The position numbers and the translations under genes were made by a program. Of a stretch of 36,655 nt of DNA, positions 1 through 7,357 are shown piece after piece. This DNA is from a virus. The DNA lies in IMG/VR virus record IMGVR_UViG_3300008113_000491, positions 1 to 36,655 of that record; one strand, given 5' to 3'. Below the pieces are notes generated by a model. That model saw only the letters and a list, made by a program, of their open reading frames with translations, was not told the origin of the DNA and made no database searches. Position 1 is the first letter of the stretch. Each line of letters begins with the position of its first letter.

Positions 1-64
1 CTGACCCCCTAAACTCTTCTTTCTGAATCCCCCCCTAAGTATAGAGCTTTTAAAATCTGGCATA

Positions 65-775
65 TTATGGCTTTTGAAGGAGCAAAGAATAAGTTTGAGA
101 GCACAGGTCAGCAATCTCCTGTCTCAATTTTTTGTGAGCATTCTCGTAATTCGTGTAGATCTCGTAGCGGTAATGCAGAGCCACAAACCATACTTTTGAA
201 TCAGATTCCCCTAATTTACAGTAAATAATCCAGCAAATCCCCCGTTGAAGCATGAATCCGCGATAGGGGCCTTCGGGGATCTTTTCCACTTCGCGAAGAA
301 TGAAATTACTCTCTTTAAAACGATTGACGATCGCCTTGATACACTCCGTTTGCTCTTGATTGAACTCCAAGGATAGTTCGGCGATCCCTGCGTCCATTAC
401 GGTTTGATTGACGATTTTTAAATCACTTAATTTTGTGTCAACCTCTAGAAGCATGGCTCTGTGTGCATTTGCCATAGCTCGAATCACCTGCATATTATTT
501 TCGATTTGCTCGATGATTCGGTAAGGTCGAAGCAGTTGACTTTTGTAGCGATCGTACCATCGCTGACCCCATTTCCTCCAAGCGATAAGACCAATAATAA
601 ATATTGGGGTTGCCAATGGTGAGTAAGCAGCTATCTCCTTTGGGATATCCCATTGAAGAGGTTGCTGCACAGGTTGCCCTTCTGTCGCTTTTTGGTTTTG
701 AGGTAAGATGGCGATCAATGTCTCCATAGGGTTAGCAATATATTGCGCTGTGATCGCTCGTTTTCGATATAACAT
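65..775 (-). CDS. Single-pass membrane protein of unknown function at the end of the tail-fibre operon
   Basis: I do not recognise the family. The product (about 236 residues from the ATG at 775) has a Gln/Pro-rich N-terminal part and one clear hydrophobic segment (PLATPIFIIGLIAW). A basic stretch and a long helical, charged region follow, with aromatic residues near the C-terminus. One membrane anchor with a cytoplasmic helical domain is the simplest topology. It is the last gene of the minus-strand fibre operon. The start is uncertain: the frame is open to a TTG at 802, and ATGs lie at 775 and 727, none with a good Shine-Dalgarno sequence. A role in lysis or host-envelope interaction is possible from position, but the protein is large for a holin and I do not claim this. 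Confidence 0.6.
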   Translation of the reverse strand: MLYRKRAITAQYIANPMETLIAILPQNQKATEGQPVQQPLQWDIPKEIAAYSPLATPIFIIGLIAWRKWGQRWYDRYKSQLLRPYRIIEQIENNMQVIRAMANAHRAMLLEVDTKLSDLKIVNQTVMDAGIAELSLEFNQEQTECIKAIVNRFKESNFILREVEKIPEGPYRGFMLQRGICWIIYCKLGESDSKVWFVALHYRYEIYTNYENAHKKLRQEIADLCSQTYSLLLQKP

Positions 776-820
776 GAGATTGTGTATGTATTTGCGATTC
801 AATAACTGCTATAAGTACCT

Positions 821-2260
821 CTAGAACAGCATAATACGGTGTAAAACAGTGAGAGTTTGCCCCAAGGAATAGAGCCAAGAAACCTTGTCCACTTCACTCT
901 CTTGATAACTCCAAGTCCACATACGATTGCCAATTGCCGCCGCGCCGTTGGTATAAATGTTTGTGGCAAAAGGTTCTAAATAATTACCGCGTACTGAGAA
1001 CTTGAAGAAGCGGGAAGTTGCTTCCTTCTGGATATAGATGTAGCTCCCTTTCCAAGTGTAGTGAGAGCCACTCCCAAATGTTTCCGCACCGATATAGGTA
1101 ATAGCTTCCCATGTACCTGCGCCGCCTGTACCACCAGCAATATCAAAACGATCTAACGTAGCTGTATTGCCACCTCTAAACGAATAGATATAGCGTCCTG
1201 CAAAAATATTGTTTTCGTTGTCTAGCTCTGTATTGTTAGTTTTTCCAATCCAGTCAAAACTACAACCTGCAACTGGTGCGCCACCTCTAGCTACTGTAGG
1301 TGCTACGGTTGCCCATGTATTAGCGGATATACTGTATTTATACATGGTGACAGCGTTATTGCCTACCAAATATATAAAGTTCTCATCGCCTTCTATCTCA
1401 TAGGTACTAGTAGCGTCAGGAGTTGTTGTCCAAGTTGCGACAGTGCCTTGAGTTGATGTGTTAGCCGTGATTACACGGGTTTGACCAATCCCTAGACCGC
1501 CCGTAATCCGAATTACTGAGTTAATCCATTGGCTTGCAGTCCATGTTTTTGAATCAGTGAAAGTAGTACCTGTTGCACTATCTAGAGTTCCCGTCGCAAA
1601 TGGCTTGCCCACATGATAGGCTAGCGTCATGTCGCCATCAGTACCCCATGATGCAGATAATCCTGTAATTGTAAGAGACGCTGACCACGCATAAGTACCA
1701 ACATCAAAAGCTTTAAAAGAGTTAGTAGCTAAAGTACCAGCGCAAAGTACAAAAAAGCGCCCTGTAGTAAGCCTAAAAGTATTAGTGTTAGCTACAGCGT
1801 TAGGTAATGGAGAATTAAGAGTAAGGGTAATTGTATTACCAGCTACTCCACCAGTGCGAATCTCTGTTACTGTTCGGCGTAGTCCAATATTGGAAGCATT
1901 TAAGAACTCAATTGTCTGACCGACGGCTAATCCATTAATATTATGGGTACTTAAAGCCACTGTAACCGTAGTTGTAGAACCACCGTTAGCTGTATAAGCA
2001 ATAGACCAAGGGTGAAATACTCCACAAGAACCTGCACCAAAAGTACCAGCAAGCGCACCTGACGGAATTTGTACCCATCCTTGTTCGTTGTTGTGCCAAA
2101 GGTAGTGAACCGTAGCACTAGAAACGAATAAAACTAGGTTGGATCGCCCTGTGCTGTCTGCAACAATGAACGAACCTGTCGATGTTGCCACTGGACAGGG
2201 GGTAAGTTGCTCAAACTGCTTACTATGCACCCCTGCTATATTTTTCTGGGTTAAAGGCAT
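821..2260 (-). CDS. Tail-fibre or virion surface protein, beta-rich, kelch-like repeats
   Basis: The 479-residue product is rich in Gly, Thr, Ser and aromatic residues and has almost no predicted helix. It contains recurring strand-turn units such as KAFDVGTYAWSA, YKYSISANTWATVAPT and DRFDIAGGTGGAGTWEAIT. These are the 'object-W-x' blades typical of kelch-like beta-propellers. Middle segments (residues about 95-165 and 215-290) look like inserted beta-sandwich pieces. Such proteins occur as receptor-binding or adhesin components of phage tails. The ATG at 2260 overlaps the stop of the upstream gene by one base (TAATG), so the two are translationally coupled. The tail-adhesin role comes from composition and the neighbouring fibre genes; no exact family is recognised. 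Confidence 0.6.
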   Translation of the reverse strand: MPLTQKNIAGVHSKQFEQLTPCPVATSTGSFIVADSTGRSNLVLFVSSATVHYLWHNNEQGWVQIPSGALAGTFGAGSCGVFHPWSIAYTANGGSTTTVTVALSTHNINGLAVGQTIEFLNASNIGLRRTVTEIRTGGVAGNTITLTLNSPLPNAVANTNTFRLTTGRFFVLCAGTLATNSFKAFDVGTYAWSASLTITGLSASWGTDGDMTLAYHVGKPFATGTLDSATGTTFTDSKTWTASQWINSVIRITGGLGIGQTRVITANTSTQGTVATWTTTPDATSTYEIEGDENFIYLVGNNAVTMYKYSISANTWATVAPTVARGGAPVAGCSFDWIGKTNNTELDNENNIFAGRYIYSFRGGNTATLDRFDIAGGTGGAGTWEAITYIGAETFGSGSHYTWKGSYIYIQKEATSRFFKFSVRGNYLEPFATNIYTNGAAAIGNRMWTWSYQESEVDKVSWLYSLGQTLTVLHRIMLF

Positions 2261-2823
2261 TATGTCACCGCCAAATTAAGAATATTGTTTAAAATTGCTG
2301 TTTGGTTTTGTATTGCAGGGATTACCTGTGTTGCTGGTTGCGCTCCTATTTGAGTTAGGTTTGTCACCGTGCTGACAGTCGTTACCGTGCTGACAGTCGT
2401 TACTGTAGTTACACCTGTTAATGTGCCTGTTACAGAAGTTGTACCGCCTAGCAGGGTTACACGTAGATCAGCAGCAATACCACAAGCAGCAGCTATCTTG
2501 TTTAATCGCTGTAATGCTTCATTTAGTGTGTAAAGCAAATCTTCGTGTACTAATTGTTCAGATAAATTTGCCCCTACTTCCCCATCATCATAAAAGATTT
2601 GGAGAACGTCGGTGTTTGACATTCCTGTAGTATTAAATACCAAAGTCAAAACATTACCTGATACAGTGCCGATTTTTGCGGATTGATTAAATTGATAGAT
2701 AACAATGCCGTCAGTAACATTGGCTATTTGCAGTATTCGCTCTGGCAAAATCGATGTGTAGTCGGTAAATGTGACCGTCTTTGCAGTAGGGTTGAAGGTG
2801 TAATTTTTAATCAGCGTTTTCAT
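2260..2823 (-). CDS. Phage structural protein with N-terminal beta domain and TTVSTV repeats
   Basis: The first 85 or so of 187 residues form a beta-rich domain (KNYTFNPTAKTVTFTDY and onward). A short helical region follows (EDLLYTLNEALQRLNKIAA), then a low-complexity tract of Thr-Val-Ser repeats (TTVSTVTTVSTVTNL), ending in an amphipathic tail. Proteins with this plan, including the Thr/Val tract, are common among small phage tail or baseplate-associated proteins; I know no biochemical function. The repeat tract is encoded by a perfect 18-bp tandem duplication. It lies 3 bp downstream of its upstream neighbour and overlaps the next gene by one base. Confidence 0.6.
   Translation of the reverse strand: MKTLIKNYTFNPTAKTVTFTDYTSILPERILQIANVTDGIVIYQFNQSAKIGTVSGNVLTLVFNTTGMSNTDVLQIFYDDGEVGANLSEQLVHEDLLYTLNEALQRLNKIAAACGIAADLRVTLLGGTTSVTGTLTGVTTVTTVSTVTTVSTVTNLTQIGAQPATQVIPAIQNQTAILNNILNLAVT
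2366..2401. repeat. Perfect 18-bp tandem repeat inside a structural gene
   Basis: The unit ACCGTGCTGACAGTCGTT occurs twice without mismatch at 2366-2383 and 2384-2401. The length is a multiple of three, so on the minus strand each copy adds six in-frame residues to the Thr/Val/Ser tract. This is an obvious substrate for replication slippage that changes length without breaking the frame. Confidence 0.9.
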
Positions 2824-2826
2824 TTA

Positions 2827-3339
2827 TTACCCCATTGCAATTATTAATGAAGTTACTTCTTCTACGACTTCCGCGATCGTGAAGCTTGGCGGCGATGACA
2901 CTCCGATCGTTGTGGCGACTAATTTCCACTTAGTTCCATTCCATCGAAAAGCGATCCAGTCTTCAGCGCCGCCACCAGTAGTAGCCAATGGTAACGTGAG
3001 GGAACTAGCTGCTTCATAAGCAGTGCCAAAAGAAATAGAACGGCTTGTACTGCTAGTAATTCTTATTTGAAGTAGTTGCCCGTCAGTAGGCGTTCCAGTA
3101 GGATTAGCAAAGGTTGTACTTTGCGAGAGGGTGAGAATCCCAATATCGGTAGTATTGGCATTTGGTGTTATTACCGCAGCGTCGATGAGAGAGACGACAC
3201 GGCTTAAAAAGCTTCTATCAATTTTCCCGCCTGAATCAGTCGCAACAATTTTATCAGCGTCGCTAGATCCTGATGAACTGGCGATCGCTGATAAAAGTTG
3301 GATTTTATTTGATAAAAACGAAAGGAATTTAGGAGTCAT
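2827..3339 (-). CDS. Tail-fibre protein with shared N-terminal module (paralogue of the next gene)
   Basis: The 170-residue product has two parts. Residues 1-45 (KFLSFLSNKIQLLSAIASS ... DKIVATDSGGKIDRSFL) are nearly the same as the N-terminus of the gene at 3343-3852. The rest is a beta domain of a kind common in phage fibres, with TPTDGQLLQIRI, a Ser/Thr-rich strand and a closing WIAFRWNGTKWKLVA strand. The shared part probably attaches the protein to the virion and the variable part is exposed; that is inference from the pattern. The ATG at 3339 lies 3 bp after the upstream stop, so it is in the same operon. Confidence 0.65.
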   Translation of the reverse strand: MTPKFLSFLSNKIQLLSAIASSSGSSDADKIVATDSGGKIDRSFLSRVVSLIDAAVITPNANTTDIGILTLSQSTTFANPTGTPTDGQLLQIRITSSTSRSISFGTAYEAASSLTLPLATTGGGAEDWIAFRWNGTKWKLVATTIGVSSPPSFTIAEVVEEVTSLIIAMG

Positions 3340-3342
3340 TTA

Positions 3343-3852
3343 TTAAGCTACTGCGATAGGGGTCGTAGGCTGGAACGCGATCGCGGTAGTAGAACTAGCG
3401 TAGCCTAGACCTTGAATCACATCACCCGAAGTTGTTGGGGCTGTAGCAGATTCACCTCCAGCCGTTGCAGACAGATAGTAGTAAGTACCAGTGGTCAAAC
3501 CTGTTCGACCTGTATTTGTTCCAGCCCTGTAAACAGTTGCGTTAGAAGCGCTTGTTACCGAAGATAATACAAACCCAGTTGCGGCTCTTTCAGGGTTTGC
3601 GTCTGCCTTGCGGACATTGGGAGTACCGCCGTTGTCATAAACGTTTACCCAATCACCAGCCGAAAGGTTCTCACTAGCCACAACTGATTGAGTGTCAGCA
3701 CCAATCCCCGTAGGCATGAGTGTGCTGTCAAGTTTGCCGTCAGAGCCAGTAGCAATGATCTTATTTGCGTCACCAACACCCGCGCTTGATGCGATCGCTG
3801 TAACGAGTTGGATTTTATTGGATAGAAAAGTTAGAAACTTGTTGGTAGTCAT
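3343..3852 (-). CDS. Tail-fibre or decoration-like protein with shared N-terminal module
   Basis: The product has 169 residues. The N-terminal 45 (KFLTFLSNKIQLVTAIASS ... NKIIATGSDGKLDSTL) match the N-terminus of the gene at 2827-3339. The C-terminal part is a beta module (SAGDWVNVYDNGG ... YYYLSATAGG ... GDVIQGLGYASSTTAIAF) of the kind found in phage capsid-cement and fibre proteins. The same module, diverged, closes the collagen-like fibre encoded just upstream. It overlaps that gene's stop by one base. Fibre versus decoration role cannot be decided from sequence; the operon favours fibre. Confidence 0.65.
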   Translation of the reverse strand: MTTNKFLTFLSNKIQLVTAIASSAGVGDANKIIATGSDGKLDSTLMPTGIGADTQSVVASENLSAGDWVNVYDNGGTPNVRKADANPERAATGFVLSSVTSASNATVYRAGTNTGRTGLTTGTYYYLSATAGGESATAPTTSGDVIQGLGYASSTTAIAFQPTTPIAVA

Positions 3853-4718
3853 TAGCTTATTTGCACTCCTTGCATAATATTAATGTTTACAATTGTTGGC
3901 GCTTCAGCATTCCCGACTGGAACAATAAAGCCAGATAAGGGGATGGAAGCAGAAAGTTGACCATTAGAACCGAGATATAGCGGCGATCCTCTTACCCAAC
4001 TCCAGCTAGAATCTGTTACCAATCCACTTAAGACAGTGATAGGTGCAACACCACTAGAAACAGCCTGAAAGGTTAAGCCTAATACTGTCGCATCGGTAGA
4101 ACTATCAGCATATACAAGCTGATTTGAGGCGTTTAATTTTACCAATCTAAGAGCGCTAAGCGAAGCACCCGCTAGATATGATTGAGTTACAGCTTGATTC
4201 TTGGCGGATGGGTTGATTGCCCAATTGCTGCCACTACCAGAGACAATCACATCACCTTTGTCTCCATCCGAGACTTCTCCATCCGCCCCCTGATCGCCTT
4301 TATCCCCCTTATCTCCCTTTTCCCCCCTAACAAGAGTAATTACAGTGGAAGTGATCTCGATTGGGGTATCGGAGATCTTTACGTCTAGGATTATGTCGTA
4401 GCCAGTATTTATCGAGCCATTACTAGCTGTTGCTGAAGGGGTGGCGTAAGCGATCGCTAGAACAAATTTCTTAACCCCAAAATTAACGTCATCAAGAAGT
4501 AATTCAAGAGGGTAGTAACTAGAACTTAACGCTGCCGACTCATCGGAAGAGATCTCAATCTTGAATACCCTGGGGTCTACGGTAGTGTTAGGCGCAAACG
4601 TATTACCAAACAAGGAAACCTTAATTTCTTGCAAGCCTAAGATGTCATAACTGGCATCAAGTCTAATGCCAATCGTATAACTATCGCCCTGCCGAAAACT
4701 AAAAGTGTTCGTCGCCAT
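3852..4718 (-). CDS. Collagen-like tail fibre
   Basis: About 288 residues in three parts. The N-terminal beta domain (residues 1-125) begins FSFRQGDSYTIGIRL and resembles the N-terminal domain of baseplate upper proteins. A short Gly-X-Y tract follows (GEKGDKGDKGDQGADGE), then GDKGDVIVSGSGSNWAI, a typical fibre linker. The C-terminal beta module shares its last strands (SPLYLGSNGQL ... FIVPVGNA) with the gene at 3343-3852. The collagen-like tract implies a trimeric shaft. I chose the ATG at 4718, with GAG about five bases upstream, over the TTG at 4727. A terminator precedes it, so it may have its own promoter, though none is convincing. Confidence 0.7.
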   Translation of the reverse strand: MATNTFSFRQGDSYTIGIRLDASYDILGLQEIKVSLFGNTFAPNTTVDPRVFKIEISSDESAALSSSYYPLELLLDDVNFGVKKFVLAIAYATPSATASNGSINTGYDIILDVKISDTPIEITSTVITLVRGEKGDKGDKGDQGADGEVSDGDKGDVIVSGSGSNWAINPSAKNQAVTQSYLAGASLSALRLVKLNASNQLVYADSSTDATVLGLTFQAVSSGVAPITVLSGLVTDSSWSWVRGSPLYLGSNGQLSASIPLSGFIVPVGNAEAPTIVNINIMQGVQIS

Positions 4719-4728
4719 TTGGCTCAAT

Positions 4729-4762
4729 AAAAAAGGATGGGCTTAAACTATCAAACCCATCC
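4729..4762 (-). terminator. Rho-independent terminator inside the fibre operon
   Basis: Read on the minus strand, a 7-bp perfect stem GGATGGG / CCCATCC (4756-4762 with 4735-4741) encloses a 14-nt loop and is followed by six T (4734-4729). It lies just after the stop of the gene at 4801-5235 and before the collagen-like fibre gene, so it should reduce transcription of the distal fibre genes. Confidence 0.75.
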
Positions 4763-4800
4763 AAAGCAAAAAACGAATTACCCGTATTAGCGATCGCCAC

Positions 4801-5235
4801 TCAAACTTCATCAAGTAGCACTGGCGTTAACCCGTGATCTGCATAGGGAGGTTGATACACTGTAGGTTGCCAATTAGGATCGGGTTCTCCCGCGATTACT
4901 TCGGCGATCGCTGATTGCAGAATAGTAATCGTTTCAGCGCTTAGTAGTCCACTCCCGATTAAGTTCTCAACATCCAAGCCCACATCTTGCACTTGCCCTT
5001 TATTAATATTAGTAAGAAGCGATTCGTAAGTACCTTTTAGTTGATTTTGAATTTTGACGCGATCGGCTGCCACGATTTGAGAGGAGACCGCAGTAAAATT
5101 AACCTGTTTCGGCACTGTTGGGCGATTCACAGGGTTGGGAATTGTTCGAGGTGTATTTGCGTAGCTCACGATTTGCTGAGCATTCCATTCAGGATTAGCT
5201 GTTTTTATTGATTGAATAAATTGCTGTTTGTTCAT
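4801..5235 (-). CDS. Small helical phage protein, unknown function
   Basis: The 144-residue product starts with an SAP/HeH-like amphipathic segment (NKQQFIQSIKTANPEWNAQQIVSYANT). A Pro-rich linker follows, then a helical core (AADRVKIQNQLKGTYESLLTNI ... ETITILQSAIAEVI) and a Pro/Tyr-rich tail. I cannot name a family. The ATG overlaps the stop of the upstream gene by four bases (ATGA), so translation is probably coupled, and a terminator follows directly. Position suggests a fibre-associated accessory or chaperone; this is a guess from context. Confidence 0.6.
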   Translation of the reverse strand: MNKQQFIQSIKTANPEWNAQQIVSYANTPRTIPNPVNRPTVPKQVNFTAVSSQIVAADRVKIQNQLKGTYESLLTNINKGQVQDVGLDVENLIGSGLLSAETITILQSAIAEVIAGEPDPNWQPTVYQPPYADHGLTPVLLDEV

Positions 5236-6020
5236 ACCGCACCTAATGCAGAGACTAAATTGTTGACGCGAAATTCAAGCTTAAGTAAATCAATAGAAGA
5301 CCCAATAGAGTAAAAAACAATACGTGGCGAACTATATCTAATTATTGAGGCTCCATAACTCAAAGCAAATACAGTGATAGGAATGGCTACAGCAGTGTCC
5401 GAACTTCGCGTAATTGTACTGCTTGCCCTTGCAATTCGCCCTACAAAATCAACACCATTATTTCTAGAGCCTCCGATAAATCCACCTGTGTTTGCTCCTA
5501 TAGCAGGATTCTCACCATATCGCATAAAAACGTTTATACCCCCTCCGACATCTAGATGAATAATTCTGCCAGAATAAAAACTAACGTCTTTCGACGCACC
5601 AATATAACTATAAACTCCCGCTGACTGAGAGCTAGGCTGGCTTACATAAGCAGATATGTGACAATCATTTAAAGGATCAGCATTGTCATTTCTATTAGTA
5701 TTTAGGTATTTGGTACTACCATCGCCTAGTAAACCTGTCTTGCGATTATAGTCACTGGCAACAAAATTAACATTGCTTGGCGCAACACCTTTAAGAGGAA
5801 TCAATGCCCCTGCTAAAGTTCGCGCTCCTGCAAGGATACAGCTAGAGGCGATCGCATTCCAATTTCCATCTTGCTTACAGCCAACAATAAACTCATTAAC
5901 GCCGATACGAACATTGCGCTCTAATGGTTGCCCATCAGTCAATTCAACAGCATTGATATATGCTTGGGTATCAGGATCTAAAGCGCCCGAAAGAATGATC
6001 TGTTGAGTACTCCTTTTCAT
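5232..6020 (-). CDS. Phage tail/adhesin structural protein
   Basis: 262 residues. The N-terminal segment DPDTQAYINAVELTDGQPLE, followed by FIVGCKQDGNWNAI, CILAGARTLAGALIPL and YNRKTGLLGDGSTKYL, is a pattern I recognise from many uncharacterised phage structural proteins of the tail/fibre region. The remainder is beta-rich and likely a jelly-roll or concanavalin-like sandwich. The start at 6020 is supported by GAGG five bases upstream, overlapping the stop of the upstream gene. It overlaps the next gene by four bases. Confidence 0.7.
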   Translation of the reverse strand: MKRSTQQIILSGALDPDTQAYINAVELTDGQPLERNVRIGVNEFIVGCKQDGNWNAIASSCILAGARTLAGALIPLKGVAPSNVNFVASDYNRKTGLLGDGSTKYLNTNRNDNADPLNDCHISAYVSQPSSQSAGVYSYIGASKDVSFYSGRIIHLDVGGGINVFMRYGENPAIGANTGGFIGGSRNNGVDFVGRIARASSTITRSSDTAVAIPITVFALSYGASIIRYSSPRIVFYSIGSSIDLLKLEFRVNNLVSALGAV

Positions 6021-6677
6021 TTAAGCCTCGATCGCCATTACTCTAATCGTTGCTGTTTCTGGATTAGCTGTAGGGACCCATGCGCCCTCCGTAACCAAAT
6101 AGCCAAACAAAGACGTACCTAAAAGTTTGAATTGCTGGTTTATGTTCATGCGAGAAAGGACTAGCGAGCCACCTCCGTTTGCGAGGGCTGGAGTACCCAA
6201 CGAAATGCCTTGAGGGGTAAGAATTGAAGCGCGATCGCCTGACGGAACAGAGAAGGCATTGTTATCAAGGTAAGCGCTTGGCGGCGTAACGTTGTAAAGA
6301 AAAGCTCGCAGATTTCCGATGCCGCTAGGAAGAGCTGTGGTGTTCATTACGAAGTGTATCTCCGTAAGAAAGATGGAGCCAGCATTATTACCAATGTTTT
6401 GAAGTTCAAAAGCTCCAAATATCACATCGTTCGCCAAATAAGAAGTGGTAATAGCGTTACCACGAGTGAGCGATGCGGAACTTTGAAAGGCGTTGGACTT
6501 TTGAATAACAGTGCCACCACCTCCGCTAGCGGCGATCGCCTGTTGAATTGCGGCTCGACGATTTATCAGTTCCAGATAAAGTTCAAGCTTTTCGTTAACA
6601 TCTATATTCGTTAGCCGAGCATCCACAACAGCTAATGCTGCTGTCAACGCATCTGATGCTGTTGCGAAACTTGCCAT
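6021..6677 (-). CDS. Phage structural protein, helical N-terminus with beta-sandwich C-terminus
   Basis: First gene of the minus-strand operon, 218 residues. Residues 1-50 form an amphipathic helix pair (ALTAALAVVDARL ... LELYLELINRRAAIQQAIA) followed by a Gly linker (SGGGG). The rest is a beta domain with FQSSASLTRGNAITTSY, IFLTEIHFVMNT and GNLRAFLYNVTPPS, the composition of phage head or tail fibre proteins. There is no Shine-Dalgarno before the ATG at 6677. The next gene starts directly after its stop. Exact virion location is unknown. Confidence 0.65.
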   Translation of the reverse strand: MASFATASDALTAALAVVDARLTNIDVNEKLELYLELINRRAAIQQAIAASGGGGTVIQKSNAFQSSASLTRGNAITTSYLANDVIFGAFELQNIGNNAGSIFLTEIHFVMNTTALPSGIGNLRAFLYNVTPPSAYLDNNAFSVPSGDRASILTPQGISLGTPALANGGGSLVLSRMNINQQFKLLGTSLFGYLVTEGAWVPTANPETATIRVMAIEA

Positions 6678-6772
6678 AATGGTCGCACTACTAAATACCG
6701 CAACTGTAGCGATCGCGTCTTCGGGAATTTTGAATGCAGTTAATTTAGCGATCGCTTATTATCGGGCAACGT

Positions 6773-6786
6773 ATTCAGATCTGAAT
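6773..6786. promoter_or_regulatory. Perfect 14-bp palindrome, operator-like, between divergent operons
   Basis: ATTCAGATCTGAAT is perfectly self-complementary and ends one base before the ATG of the gene at 6788. Its right half overlaps an imperfect palindrome running through that start codon (CTGAATCATGACTCAG, 6781-6796). The spot lacks a Shine-Dalgarno sequence. The 110-bp gap separates the minus-strand fibre operon from the plus-strand head genes, a natural place for a regulator site. No clear promoter for either direction could be assigned; TATTAT near 6757-6762 is the best -10-like hexamer on the plus strand. Confidence 0.5.
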
Positions 6787-6787
6787 C

Positions 6788-7357
6788 ATGACTCAGTGTG
6801 GCAAAGGATATATTTCGGCAGGTAAGCGCTGTCTCAAGAAGGAAGGTGACGGCATTAATTATGCTGGACATACCTTTCCTGGTTTTAACAAGCCAGTTAA
6901 GTCATGGCGACCAGGCAAGAAGCGAGCCGTACTGGTGAAGAAAGGTGATCGCGTCAAGGTTGTCCACTATGGCGCAACTGGATATCAGAACAACTACAGT
7001 GCCGAAGCCAAGAAAAGCTACTTAGCGCGATCGGCGGGAATTAAAAATAAATCTGGGCAGTCCACGGCGAACGATGTGTTCAGCCCAAACCATTGGGCAA
7101 GGAAAGATCTTTGGTCAAAGAGCCTGCCTGCGAATGGAAGTAATAAATATAAGGTGGACTCTATGGATGGGATGTGTGGATGCTCCGACTGCAAGAAGAA
7201 AGGCTTGAAGAAATCTCAGTGTGCTTGTGGTGGGCAGGACGAGAAGCCTAGTTATAAAAAGCCGTTGGCAAAGTCAAAACGGATTGACTCGACTAAGCCT
7301 GTTGAATATCAAGCCGCCTATTTGGAAGTAAAGAGACAGTATGCCAGACCTAGATAA
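6788..7357 (+). CDS. Small basic Cys-containing phage protein at the head of the plus-strand operon
   Basis: 189 residues, strongly basic. The N-terminus has C4-x10-C15 with GYISAG between the cysteines, a motif repeated at 25880 in this window. Residues about 35-115 (SWRPGKKRAVLVKKGDRVKVVHYGATGY ... SPNHWARKDLW) resemble a small conserved domain of phage head-region proteins, with its pattern of basic residues and closing W-x-R-x-x-LW. A Cys cluster near residues 129-147 (CGCSDCKKKG ... CACG) may bind zinc. The C-terminus carries VEYQAAYLEVKRQY, echoed at both ends of the next protein, which it overlaps by 17 bp. Function unknown; context suggests head assembly. Confidence 0.6.
   Translation: MTQCGKGYISAGKRCLKKEGDGINYAGHTFPGFNKPVKSWRPGKKRAVLVKKGDRVKVVHYGATGYQNNYSAEAKKSYLARSAGIKNKSGQSTANDVFSPNHWARKDLWSKSLPANGSNKYKVDSMDGMCGCSDCKKKGLKKSQCACGGQDEKPSYKKPLAKSKRIDSTKPVEYQAAYLEVKRQYARPR

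Noticed and set aside
4260-4325. Gly-X-Y tract as a CRISPR-like or DNA-level repeat array
   Set aside because: The short repeated DNA is simply the coding sequence of a collagen-like tract; there are no spacers of constant length.
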